Below, one piece after another: positions 17,799-26,881 of a stretch of DNA of 64,000 bases. The stretch covers positions 2,929,001 through 2,993,000 of the forward strand of contig NZ_CP082922.1 of assembly GCF_019931675.1 (NCBI RefSeq), in the 5' to 3' direction. A program made the translations under genes and the position numbers. The notes under the pieces were generated by a model, which had not been told where the DNA came from, did not search any database, and was given only the letters and a program-made list of their open reading frames with translations. Origin of the DNA: Nocardioides rotundus. GTDB lineage: Bacteria > Actinomycetota > Actinomycetes > Propionibacteriales > Nocardioidaceae. The stretch's first letter is position 1, and the number at the start of each line of letters is the position of its first letter.

Positions 17799-19016
17799 AT
17801 GCCCGAGGCCGTCATCGTCGCCGCCGCCCGCACCCCCATCGGCCGGGCCAACAAGGGGTCGCTGAAGGACCTGCGGCCCGACGACCTGGCCGCCGGCATC
17901 GTGTCGACGGCGCTGGACCAGGTCCCGGCGCTGGACCGCTCCACCGTGGACGACGTCTACCTCGGCTGCGGTCTCCCCGGCGGGGAGTCCGGCTTCAACA
18001 TGGGCCGGGTGGTCAACGTGCTCAACGGGATGGACGACGTGCCGGCCGCCACGGTCACCCGCTACTGCGCCTCCTCGGTGCAGACCACCCGGATGGCCTT
18101 CCACGCGATCCGGGCCGGCGAGGGCGACGTGTTCGTCTCCGCCGGCGTGGAGACGGTCTCCCGCTTCGGCCGCGGCACCTCCGACACCTGGCCGGACACC
18201 CACAACGCGCGGTTCGCCGACGCCGAGGCCCGCTCCGCCGAGCAGGCGCAGGGCGGCCAGGACTGGCACGACCCGCGCCAGGACGACGCGCTGCCCGACG
18301 TCTACCTGGCGATGGGCCAGACGGCGGAGAACGTCGCCCGGCTGCGCGGTCTGGACCGGCGCGAGCTCGACGAGTTCGCCGTACGCTCCCAGAACCTCGC
18401 CGAGAAGGCGATCGCCGACGGCTTCTGGGCCCGGGAGATCACCCCGGTCACCACCCCCGACGGCACGGTGGTCTCCGCCGACGACGGCCCGCGCGCCGGC
18501 GTCACCTACGAGGCGATCTCCCAGCTGGACCCGGTCTTCCGGCCCGACGGCGTGGTCACGGCAGGGAACTGCTGCCCGCTCAACGACGGCGCCGCGGCCG
18601 TGGTCGTCATGAGCGACACGAAGGCCGCCGAGCTCGGGCTGACCCCGCTGGCGCGGATCGTCTCCACCGGTGTGTCGGGGCTGTCCCCGGAGATCATGGG
18701 CCTCGGGCCGGTCGAGGCGACCCGCCGGGCGCTCGCGCACGCGGGGATGAGCATCGGCGACATCGACCTGGTGGAGATCAACGAGGCGTTCGCGGCCCAG
18801 GTGGTGCCGTCCTACCAGGACCTCGGGATCGACCTGGACCGGCTCAACGTCAACGGCGGCGCGATCGCCGTGGGGCACCCCTTCGGCATGACCGGCGCCC
18901 GGCTGCAGAACACGATGCTCAACAGCCTGGACTGGCACGACAAGTCCACCGGCCTGATCACCATGTGCGTCGGCGGCGGCCAGGGCATGGCGCTCATCCT
19001 CGAGCGGATGTCCTGA
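17799..19016 (+). CDS. acetyl-CoA C-acyltransferase (thiolase)
   Basis: A 405-residue type II thiolase. The nucleophilic Cys is in VTRYCASSVQTTRMA near residue 92, the catalytic His in GGAIAVGHPFGMTGAR and the second Cys in CVGGGQGMA near the C-terminus. It either cleaves 3-ketoacyl-CoA in beta-oxidation or condenses acetyl-CoA. It is monocistronic here, so the direction is not decided by context. The start at 17799 has a GGAGTCC site upstream. Confidence 0.93.
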   Translation: MPEAVIVAAARTPIGRANKGSLKDLRPDDLAAGIVSTALDQVPALDRSTVDDVYLGCGLPGGESGFNMGRVVNVLNGMDDVPAATVTRYCASSVQTTRMAFHAIRAGEGDVFVSAGVETVSRFGRGTSDTWPDTHNARFADAEARSAEQAQGGQDWHDPRQDDALPDVYLAMGQTAENVARLRGLDRRELDEFAVRSQNLAEKAIADGFWAREITPVTTPDGTVVSADDGPRAGVTYEAISQLDPVFRPDGVVTAGNCCPLNDGAAAVVVMSDTKAAELGLTPLARIVSTGVSGLSPEIMGLGPVEATRRALAHAGMSIGDIDLVEINEAFAAQVVPSYQDLGIDLDRLNVNGGAIAVGHPFGMTGARLQNTMLNSLDWHDKSTGLITMCVGGGQGMALILERMS

Positions 19017-19049
19017 CCCGGAACAACCCCGCACACCCTCCCTGGCCCT

Positions 19050-19112
19050 CCCGAGTCGGCGCTTGTTCACCCCGAGTCGGCGCTTGTTCACCCCGAGTCG
19101 GCGCTACTTCAC
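19050..19112. repeat. three tandem copies of a 21-bp intergenic repeat
   Basis: The unit contains CGAGTCGGCGCTTGTTCA and repeats with a period of 21 bp at 19050-19070, 19071-19091 and 19092-19112. The first two copies are identical; the third differs at two positions (ACT for TGT in the centre). It lies 33 nt after the thiolase stop and before the MarR promoter. The motif is not coding in any convincing frame. Confidence 0.9.
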
Positions 19113-19197
19113 GTGACTCTGGGCGGGGGCTCCCGCCGACGATGGTCGGCGCGCGTACCGGGCGCCGAAGGGCTCCCGCGCCCTAGACTCCGGTTGT

Positions 19198-19692
19198 ATG
19201 AACTCCGACACCAGGTGGCTCGACGCGTCACAGCAGCGGTCGTGGCGTGCGCTGGTCATCGGCACGACGCTGCTGATGGACCGGCTCGATGATGAGCTGC
19301 GACAGGAGTTCGACATCTCGCTGACCGAGTACGAGATCCTGGTCCGGCTCTCCGAGCGCGAGGGCCGGCAGATGCGGATGGCCCAGCTGGCCGACGCGCT
19401 GGCCCACAGCCGCAGCCGGGTGACGCACACGGTGACCCGGATGGAGCGTCAGGGGCTGGTCCGCCGCTCCCACTCCCCCGACGACGGCCGCGGCGTCCTG
19501 GCGTCGATGACCGAGGATGGCATGCGGCTGCTGCAGGCTGCGGCGCCGATGCACGTCGAGGGGGTACGCCGCCACCTGGTGGACCTGGCCTCCGCCGAGG
19601 ACTTCGCCGCGCTCGGCCGGGTGATGAACGCGGTCACCGACCAGCTGATCGTCGGCCACCCCGAGATGGAGATCCGCCGGCCGACGGTCTGA
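19198..19692 (+). CDS. MarR-family transcriptional regulator
   Basis: A 164-residue winged-helix regulator: LTEYEILVRLSEREG, MAQLADALAHSRSRVTHTVTRM (recognition helix) and the wing RRSHSPDDGRG, as in MarR. It has no obvious divergent target; the neighbouring thiolase is upstream on the same strand. A TAGACT box (19184-19189) sits 8 nt before the ATG, so its mRNA is nearly leaderless. The ligand is unknown. Confidence 0.9.
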   Translation: MNSDTRWLDASQQRSWRALVIGTTLLMDRLDDELRQEFDISLTEYEILVRLSEREGRQMRMAQLADALAHSRSRVTHTVTRMERQGLVRRSHSPDDGRGVLASMTEDGMRLLQAAAPMHVEGVRRHLVDLASAEDFAALGRVMNAVTDQLIVGHPEMEIRRPTV

Positions 19693-19716
19693 GCCGCGCG
19701 GCCGACGGACCCGGCG

Positions 19717-21399
<1,683 letters not shown>

Positions 21400-21460
21400 G
21401 GGCACGAGCCTACGGCCAGGGCGAGCACGACCACCACACGGGGCGAGCGGCCCCGCGGGC

Positions 21461-21901
21461 TCAGGCGGCGGGCTCCTCGACCTTCGGCGGAGCCCAGGCG
21501 TCGGGGTCGGTGACGGCCTCGGGCACGGCCTGGGTCTCCTGGGACTGCTCACGCTTGGTGAAGTCCGCGGTCCCCCGGGTCAGGTCGTGACCGATGGACT
21601 CGGCGGTGACGATGTATCGGACCTGGGTCGTCCCGTCCTCGCGGGTCCAGACGTCGGCCTCGAGTCGTCCGTGCACCAGCACCGGCTGTCCGGTGCTCAG
21701 CGAGCTCGACGCATGCGTGGCGAGGTGGTTCCAGGCCTTCACCGTGAACCAGATCGTGGGCCCGTCCTCCCAGTGGTCGCCGCGGAAGCGTCGCGGGGTG
21801 CTGGCCACGCGCATCCGGGCGATCCGGTGGCCGCCCTTGACGTCGTGCAGCTCGACGTCGCCGCCCAGCCAGCCGCGGAACGTGATGTAGGTGTCGTTCA
21901 C
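21461..21901 (-). CDS. ssb: single-stranded DNA-binding protein (second SSB type)
   Basis: A 146-residue OB-fold protein: TYITFRGWLGGDVELHD, RIARMRVASTPRR, WFTVKAWNHLA and GQPVLVHGRLEAD are SSB landmarks. The tail is short and ends in KVEEPAA without the DDDIPF tip that recruits partner proteins, so this is probably the paralogue rather than the replication SSB. The GTG start at 21901 has a strong AGGAGGAGG site. The same ssb-ettA order is found in M. tuberculosis as I remember it. Confidence 0.88.
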   Translation of the reverse strand: MNDTYITFRGWLGGDVELHDVKGGHRIARMRVASTPRRFRGDHWEDGPTIWFTVKAWNHLATHASSSLSTGQPVLVHGRLEADVWTREDGTTQVRYIVTAESIGHDLTRGTADFTKREQSQETQAVPEAVTDPDAWAPPKVEEPAA

Positions 21902-22050
21902 CGTGGTCCTCCTCCTCGGCCCCGGCCCGGTGCCGAAGCTCGGCCTCCACCCTGCGCCGATCCGACGCGTACGGCGACCGCTGTCGCCGTACCTGTGGAG
22001 AACTCGCCTCCCGGATCCCCCTGTGGACGGGAAGTGGCCCCGACCCCGCG

Positions 22051-22089
22051 ATAAATCGGTGGCCTGCTCCCGACGACGGCGCCTACCGT
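22051..22089 (+). promoter_or_regulatory. promoter of the erm-type gene with AT-rich upstream element
   Basis: ATAAATC (22051-22057) is an AT-rich island in GC-rich DNA; 18 bp after a possible weak -35 (TGGCCT, 22060-22065) comes TACCGT (22084-22089), a good -10. The -10 ends 6 nt before the ATG at 22096, so the transcript should begin at that codon. An AT-rich element directly upstream of -35 followed by a poor -35 is the architecture of WhiB7-dependent promoters in mycobacteria; that link is inference. Confidence 0.5.
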
Positions 22090-22095
22090 GCGGGC

Positions 22096-22173
22096 ATGGA
22101 CATGATCTTCGTGATGGTGCGTCGTGTCCGCCGGGCAGAGCCGGCGGTCCTGGGGATGGCACCCGCTCACTGA
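22096..22173 (+). CDS. putative leader peptide of the erm-type gene
   Basis: An open frame of 25 codons starts at the predicted transcription start and reads MDMIFVMVRRVRR in its first 13 residues, ending at the TGA at 22171. It contains IFVM; the inducible ErmC leader stalls ribosomes at IFVI. It overlaps the methyltransferase start (22124) in the +1 frame. It is too short to prove as a gene and may be chance, but start position, promoter and motif agree. A ribosome stalled at codon 7 would cover the GTG at 22124, so any mechanism would have to differ from ermC (see findings). Confidence 0.4.
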   Translation: MDMIFVMVRRVRRAEPAVLGMAPAH

Positions 22174-22693
22174 CCGCTGGGCGTGCACGCTGGTCGCCGG
22201 GGCCGGCGTCGGCGAGGGCGATCTGGTCCTCGACCTGGGAGCGGGCACCGGCTCGCTGACGGCACCTCTGCTCCAAGCCGGGGCCGACGTGATCGCGGTG
22301 GAGCTGCATCGAGGCCGGGCCGAGCGCCTACGGGCCAGGTTCGGCCACGCCGACAACTTCCGTCTCATGGTCGCGGATGCGGCCGACCTCCGCCTGCCGC
22401 GCCGGCCGTTCCAGGTGGTGGCGAGCCCGCCCTACTCCTCGTCCTCGGCGATCGTGCGCGCCCTGCTGGCGCGCGACAGCCGGCTGCTCCGGGCCGACCT
22501 GGTGGTGCAACGCCAGTTCGCGCGCCGCGTGACCGAGGGCGGGCTCACCGTCCGCGGCGGGGGAAGGTTCACCGCGGAGGTGGCGCGGCCGCTCCCCCGG
22601 TCCGCGTTCCGGCCACCGCCGCGGGTGGACTCGGTCGTGCTCAGGATCAGCCGGCACCGTGCCACCCATCGACGGCGCCCGCGGCGTGCCTGA
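22124..22693 (+). CDS. erm: Erm-type 23S rRNA adenine-N6 methyltransferase
   Basis: The 189-residue protein opens SAGQSRRSWGWHPLTDRWA, very like the start of mycobacterial Erm(37) as I remember it. The SAM-binding motif DLGAGTGSLTAPLLQ (near residue 38), VIAVELHRGRAERLR and the catalytic SPPYSS (NPPY-like; the first residue is Ser, not Asn) follow. Erm enzymes methylate A2058 and give macrolide-lincosamide-streptogramin resistance; KsgA is the related housekeeping enzyme but is longer. The protein is short, lacking most of the C-terminal helical domain. The GTG has no ribosome site. Confidence 0.82.
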   Translation: MSAGQSRRSWGWHPLTDRWACTLVAGAGVGEGDLVLDLGAGTGSLTAPLLQAGADVIAVELHRGRAERLRARFGHADNFRLMVADAADLRLPRRPFQVVASPPYSSSSAIVRALLARDSRLLRADLVVQRQFARRVTEGGLTVRGGGRFTAEVARPLPRSAFRPPPRVDSVVLRISRHRATHRRRPRRA

Positions 22694-22696
22694 GCG

Positions 22697-22713
22697 CCCG
22701 GCCGGCGGCCGGG
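22697..22713. terminator. hairpin between convergent erm and HNH genes
   Basis: CCCGGCC and GGCCGGG form a perfect 7-bp stem with a 3-nt loop, filling the 20-nt gap between two convergent stop codons. It can act in both directions, though no T-run follows. Confidence 0.5.
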
Positions 22714-23988
22714 TCAGCGGGGCACGCTGGTTCGTCGGAAGACGATGCTGCCGTCGGGGGCGCGCGTGTGCTCGTAGTCGGGGTCGTGGGCGCGCTGATG
22801 GTGATGGCGACAGAGCAGGATCGCGTTGGCCAGGTCGGTGGGTCCGCCGCGACTCCACGGGAGCCAGTGGTGAGCGTCGCACCAGGCGCCGGATACGTCG
22901 CAGCCCTGCGCGCGGCAGATGCGGTCGCGCAGCAGGAGCGCCTTGCGCTGGGCGGCATTGAAGAGGCGGCGGGCGGCGCCGAGGTCGAGGACCTGGGAGT
23001 CGGCGCCGAGCACCGCGGGGATCAGCGTGGCGGTGCAGGCGAGGCGGCGGGCCTGGTCGGCGGTGATGCCGCCGTCGGTGGCGTCCTCACCGGGCAACTC
23101 GGAACCGAGCAGGCTCGCGCTGGCGAGGTCTGCCTTGAGCTGGTCGAGGCCGATCGTGACGACGAGAGTGGTGGCGTCGCCGCCGTGGATGGGGAGCCGG
23201 TCGGGGTCGAGGACCTCCAGCAGCTGGCAGAACGCCTGCCCGAGCTTCCGGGTGTGTGACAACCGCTCGAGCGGGTCCGCGTCGGGATCGGCGGAGTCGG
23301 CGACCTGGTCCTTCCGCGGGTTGGTGAAGGCTTCGAGATAGGTCGCGAGCCGGGTCGCGACCGCGTCGGGGATCAGGGCCGAGAGGCGGGTGGTGCCGTC
23401 GCCGTTGCGCCGCATGGCGAGGCGGGTACGGCGATGCGACTCGGCCTCCAACTGCGCGAGCCGCCGGGCCTCCGCCTCCTCGGCGACCTCGGGGGCGGCG
23501 ATGTCGAGGATCCGCCGGCCGAGTCGGGCGAGCTGGCGCGGCCCGAAGTCGGCCGTGTAGCCCACGAGCGTCTCCTCGGCGCGAACCAGAACGTCGGCGG
23601 GAACGCCGGCCGGGAGGTCGTCGAGGCAACGTGCGACGACCTTCGCCTGGGCCAGGTTGGCCTCCCCGGCACGGAGGGCCGTGGCGAGCACGGGGTAGCG
23701 CCGGTCGAGGGCGCTCGCCAGCGCGAGGTCTGCTCGCGCGTCCTCACCCCTGGTGCGCGTGTGGTGCGCGGCCCAGTCGGCGGCGTCGCGGCTGCCGGTG
23801 GTCGCGGCCAGGTCGTCGGACTCGGCGAGCACCCGGAGGCGCAGCTCGGCGACTTGGGCCTCCGCGGCGGTGAGCTCTCGCAACGCCGCGGCCTTGTCGT
23901 CGGTGTCCATGAACGTGGGGTTCACGTCGGCCACGGCCTTGAGCACGCTGCGCACGTCGGCGGCTGCGGTGAGAATCGGGTGACTCAT
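22714..23988 (-). CDS. HNH endonuclease, DUF222 (13E12 repeat) family
   Basis: The 424-residue protein has the helical DUF222 domain over residues 20-330 and a C-terminal HNH nuclease motif, CDAHHWLPWSRGG followed by LLCRHHHQRAHD, preceded by CRAQGC. This is the actinobacterial 13E12-type family, often present in many copies per genome and sometimes linked to selfish or intron-like elements. No partner gene lies next to it. The ATG at 23988 is preceded by GAGG at a normal distance. Confidence 0.9.
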   Translation of the reverse strand: MSHPILTAAADVRSVLKAVADVNPTFMDTDDKAAALRELTAAEAQVAELRLRVLAESDDLAATTGSRDAADWAAHHTRTRGEDARADLALASALDRRYPVLATALRAGEANLAQAKVVARCLDDLPAGVPADVLVRAEETLVGYTADFGPRQLARLGRRILDIAAPEVAEEAEARRLAQLEAESHRRTRLAMRRNGDGTTRLSALIPDAVATRLATYLEAFTNPRKDQVADSADPDADPLERLSHTRKLGQAFCQLLEVLDPDRLPIHGGDATTLVVTIGLDQLKADLASASLLGSELPGEDATDGGITADQARRLACTATLIPAVLGADSQVLDLGAARRLFNAAQRKALLLRDRICRAQGCDVSGAWCDAHHWLPWSRGGPTDLANAILLCRHHHQRAHDPDYEHTRAPDGSIVFRRTSVPR

Positions 23989-24217
23989 TCGGGGAACCTC
24001 CTCTCGACGACTCAGAGCACGCACGACTGCGTGTCATGTGGTCGCCACTCCTGGAGGCCCCCTCTGGGACTATTACTCACCCTCGCGACTCGCCCTCAAC
24101 CCACGGGATGCCGCACCGACGAATCTCTTCGAGAGTGGCCCGGTGACCGATGAAGCGTAGCACCGACTCTAGCATGTGCCGTCAATCACGGCAACCCCGA
24201 CGTCCACGATCACTGCC

Positions 24218-24748
24218 TTACCCACGGCCGGGCCAGGCGTCCCGCAGCCACTGCCGCACGGTCTCGTGATGGTCGGAGAAGGCCGCCCAGACGCTGTCCG
24301 CCCACCGTCGCACCCACTCCGCCCGCTCGTCCGGACCCAACGCGTCGCGAACGTCCGTCACCGTGATCGCTCCGAGTGAGGATGGAACCAGGTGCGGCCA
24401 TTCCCTCCCCTGCATGCGGCCTGCGAAGGCGGCGTCCCCGATGAGTGTCCGTGCCTTACCAGCGGACAGGTCGTGCTCCAGGAGCGCGCACAGGCTGATC
24501 AGGTGTACGCCGACCGACTGCCGGTTGCGCCGGTCCGCGTTGTGCGGATGCTGGACCGCGTAGGCATCCACCATGAGGTTGTGCAGAGCACCTTGCCGGT
24601 AGTCGGCATACTCCAAGTCCAGCACCTCGCCATAGACCTGCCAGCAGCCGGGAGACGATCCGATGTAGGCGTGCGTGGGGCCCTCCACGTCGAGAACCGT
24701 CGCGCCACAGCCGGGCTCGCATCGGGTGATCGGGCGTTCACGCTGCAT
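24218..24748 (-). CDS. DUF5946 family protein
   Basis: The 176-residue protein has an N-terminal CEPGCGA motif, GPTHAYIGSSPGCWQVYGEV and MVDAYAVQHP, which I recognise as the DUF5946 pattern. The two Cys of CEPGC and the later Cys of SPGC could bind zinc. The function is unknown to me. The flanking 229-nt stretch up to the HNH gene holds no supported gene. Confidence 0.7.
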   Translation of the reverse strand: MQRERPITRCEPGCGATVLDVEGPTHAYIGSSPGCWQVYGEVLDLEYADYRQGALHNLMVDAYAVQHPHNADRRNRQSVGVHLISLCALLEHDLSAGKARTLIGDAAFAGRMQGREWPHLVPSSLGAITVTDVRDALGPDERAEWVRRWADSVWAAFSDHHETVRQWLRDAWPGRG

Positions 24749-24785
24749 CGGGTCAGCCTGTCAGGCTTGGCCTCCCGGCGTCGCC

Positions 24786-25151
24786 TCACTTCCGGCGCAG
24801 GAACGCGCGCAGCCGCTTGCTGAGCTCGACATCGTGCGGCAGCCGCGCGAGCTCGTCGGGAGAGATCGCGACGCCGCGGCGGCGCAGGGTCTCGGAGAGG
24901 ACCGCGAAGTGGTCATCGGCCATGTCCCGCTCGGTGCGGTCGTCGAACGGCTCGTCCGGGCCGGTGACCATGAGCGCGGTCTCCCGGATCTCGTCGGCGG
25001 GCCCGCCCGAGCCACCCCAGCCGCGGTCGTCCAGCAGCACGATCCGGGCGCCACCGGCGAGGACGGCCTCCAGCCGAGCGGAGAACGACCAGCCCGGGGC
25101 GTCGGGGTCCTTAAGGTCGACGTACGTCACCAGATGGGTCACGGTGGCCAT
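24786..25151 (-). CDS. hypothetical protein
   Basis: A 121-residue soluble protein starting MATVTHLVTYVDLKDPDAPG, with ARIVLLDDRGWGGSG in the middle and a basic C-terminus (LSKRLRAFLRRK). I do not recognise a family. The spacing to both neighbours (about 25-40 nt) and its orientation suggest that it follows the GTPase gene in one transcript. Confidence 0.65.
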   Translation of the reverse strand: MATVTHLVTYVDLKDPDAPGWSFSARLEAVLAGGARIVLLDDRGWGGSGGPADEIRETALMVTGPDEPFDDRTERDMADDHFAVLSETLRRRGVAISPDELARLPHDVELSKRLRAFLRRK

Positions 25152-25176
25152 GTCCCCATCATGCCGGGCAGCGCAC

Positions 25177-26838
25177 CTACTTCAGCGCGGCGGCGATCCC
25201 GTCGCGCGCGGCGGAGTACGCCGCCAACTCGGCCTCGACCGGCTCGACGACCAGCTCCTGGGCGACGCCGTCGATCTCCGCGCGCAGCCGCCGGTCGGCA
25301 CGCTTGGCGCGCCGGGAGGCGGTGAAGGAGACCAGCAGGCGACACAGCAGCGCCAGCAGGATCCCGGCGGCGAGCCCGCCCAACAGCATCAGGGTCGGCA
25401 CCGGCAGCCCCTCCCACTCCGGGGTCGGCACGTCGCGGAAGCCGAGGTAGGCGCCGAAGGCGAGCAGCCCGAGCCACACGGCGCCGACGCCGGCGACCAG
25501 GATGAGCAACCACTGGAGGAGGCGTACGGCGCCCGCCCAGCCGGGCAGGCTCTCCGCGCCGAGGTCCGTACGCCCCAGGGCCCCGTCGAGCCGGTCGCCG
25601 AGGTCGTCGAGCCGCGACGTGGAGGCGCGCCGCACCGAGCTCGCCCACGGGCGCGCCATCCCGTCCGACACCTCGTCGGCGAGAGCCCGCACGCTGGTGT
25701 CGACCCGGGCGCGCTCGACCTGGGTCGCCCGCGGCACCGACGTGCGGGCGGAGCCGGTGAGCTCCTTGCCGGCCGCGCCGAGGTCGAGATGCAGCCGCCG
25801 GAGCGGGTCGGGCTTGAGCTTGCTGAACCACGACACCAGCGGCCAGCCGGTCGCCCGGTTGGCGCGCATCCGCGTGGAGCGGCGGACCGCCTCGACCACG
25901 GTGGGCACGCCGGCGGCGTCGGCGAAGGAGTCCTCCAGCTGCGCCACCCGCGCCTTCGGCAGCCCTCGGGGCTTCGCGTGGCCGGTGGCCTCGTCCAGAC
26001 GGGAGGCGACGGCGCGTACGTCGGCCGAGAGCCGCGTGCGGGTCGCCTTCTTCTCCGCGACCCGGGCGGCGATGGCCGAGCGCAGCTCCTCCACGCCGGT
26101 GCCCTCGCGGGCGCTGACCGGGATCACCGGGACGCCCTCCAGGCCGTCCTTGGCCAGCAGCCGCTGCACGTCGGCGACCATCGCGTCCCGGCGCTCGGGC
26201 GCGACCCGGTCGATCTGGTTGAGCACCACGAGCATCACGTCCCGGTGCGTGTGCAGGGGGGCGAGGTAGCGGTGGTGGATCGCCGCGTCGGCGTACTTCT
26301 GCGGGTCGAGCACCCACACCAGCAGGTCGGCCATCCGGGCCAGCCGGTCCACCTCGAGGTGGTGGGCGACCTCGGTGGAGTCGTGGTCGGGGAGGTCGAG
26401 CAGCACCACGCCGTTCATCGCCGCGTCGGTTCTCCCCCGCTTGGCGTCGAGCAGCGAGTCGCGCATCACCCGGTGGCGCGGCGGGATCTCCAGCCAGTCC
26501 AGGAGCTCGTCGGCCTCCTGCTCACCCCAGATGCACGCGGTCGCCCACGACGTCGTGGGCCGGCGTACTCCCACCGCGGACACGTCGACGCCCGTCAGCG
26601 CGTTGAAGGTCGACGACTTGCCCGACCCGGTGCCGCCCGCCAGCGCCACCACCGTGTGGTCGGCCGACAGCTTGAGCCGACCCGCGGCGCGCTGGACCAC
26701 GCCTTCGGCGTCGTCGACCAGGGCGTCGTCGAGCCGGCCGCGCGAGTGCTCCGCGGCGGCCTCCAGCCCGGCGACCCGGGCTCCGAGATCCCCCGACGTG
26801 GTGACGAGCCTCTTGGCTCCCTCGAGCAGCGACGGCAT
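25177..26838 (-). CDS. dynamin-like membrane GTPase (YfjP-type)
   Basis: A 553-residue GTPase with G1 GGTGSGKSS near residue 67, G3 DLPDHDS and G4 NQID, then a long helical region with two hydrophobic hairpins near residues 440-470 and 480-510 (LLILVAGVGAVWLGLLAF, LMLLGGLAAGILLALLC). This is the organisation of bacterial dynamin-like proteins that act on membranes. It lies 43 nt downstream of a second GTPase of the same build. The pair may work as a hetero-oligomer, as dynamin-like proteins encoded in tandem often do. Confidence 0.82.
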   Translation of the reverse strand: MPSLLEGAKRLVTTSGDLGARVAGLEAAAEHSRGRLDDALVDDAEGVVQRAAGRLKLSADHTVVALAGGTGSGKSSTFNALTGVDVSAVGVRRPTTSWATACIWGEQEADELLDWLEIPPRHRVMRDSLLDAKRGRTDAAMNGVVLLDLPDHDSTEVAHHLEVDRLARMADLLVWVLDPQKYADAAIHHRYLAPLHTHRDVMLVVLNQIDRVAPERRDAMVADVQRLLAKDGLEGVPVIPVSAREGTGVEELRSAIAARVAEKKATRTRLSADVRAVASRLDEATGHAKPRGLPKARVAQLEDSFADAAGVPTVVEAVRRSTRMRANRATGWPLVSWFSKLKPDPLRRLHLDLGAAGKELTGSARTSVPRATQVERARVDTSVRALADEVSDGMARPWASSVRRASTSRLDDLGDRLDGALGRTDLGAESLPGWAGAVRLLQWLLILVAGVGAVWLGLLAFGAYLGFRDVPTPEWEGLPVPTLMLLGGLAAGILLALLCRLLVSFTASRRAKRADRRLRAEIDGVAQELVVEPVEAELAAYSAARDGIAAALK

Positions 26839-26881
26839 GTTCTCCCGATTCCTGAGATGTGCGGAGGTGTACGGCGGCGGC

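Noticed and set aside
22124..22693. ksgA (16S rRNA dimethyltransferase)
   Set aside because: Too short, N-terminus is Erm(37)-like, and the usual ksgA neighbours are absent.
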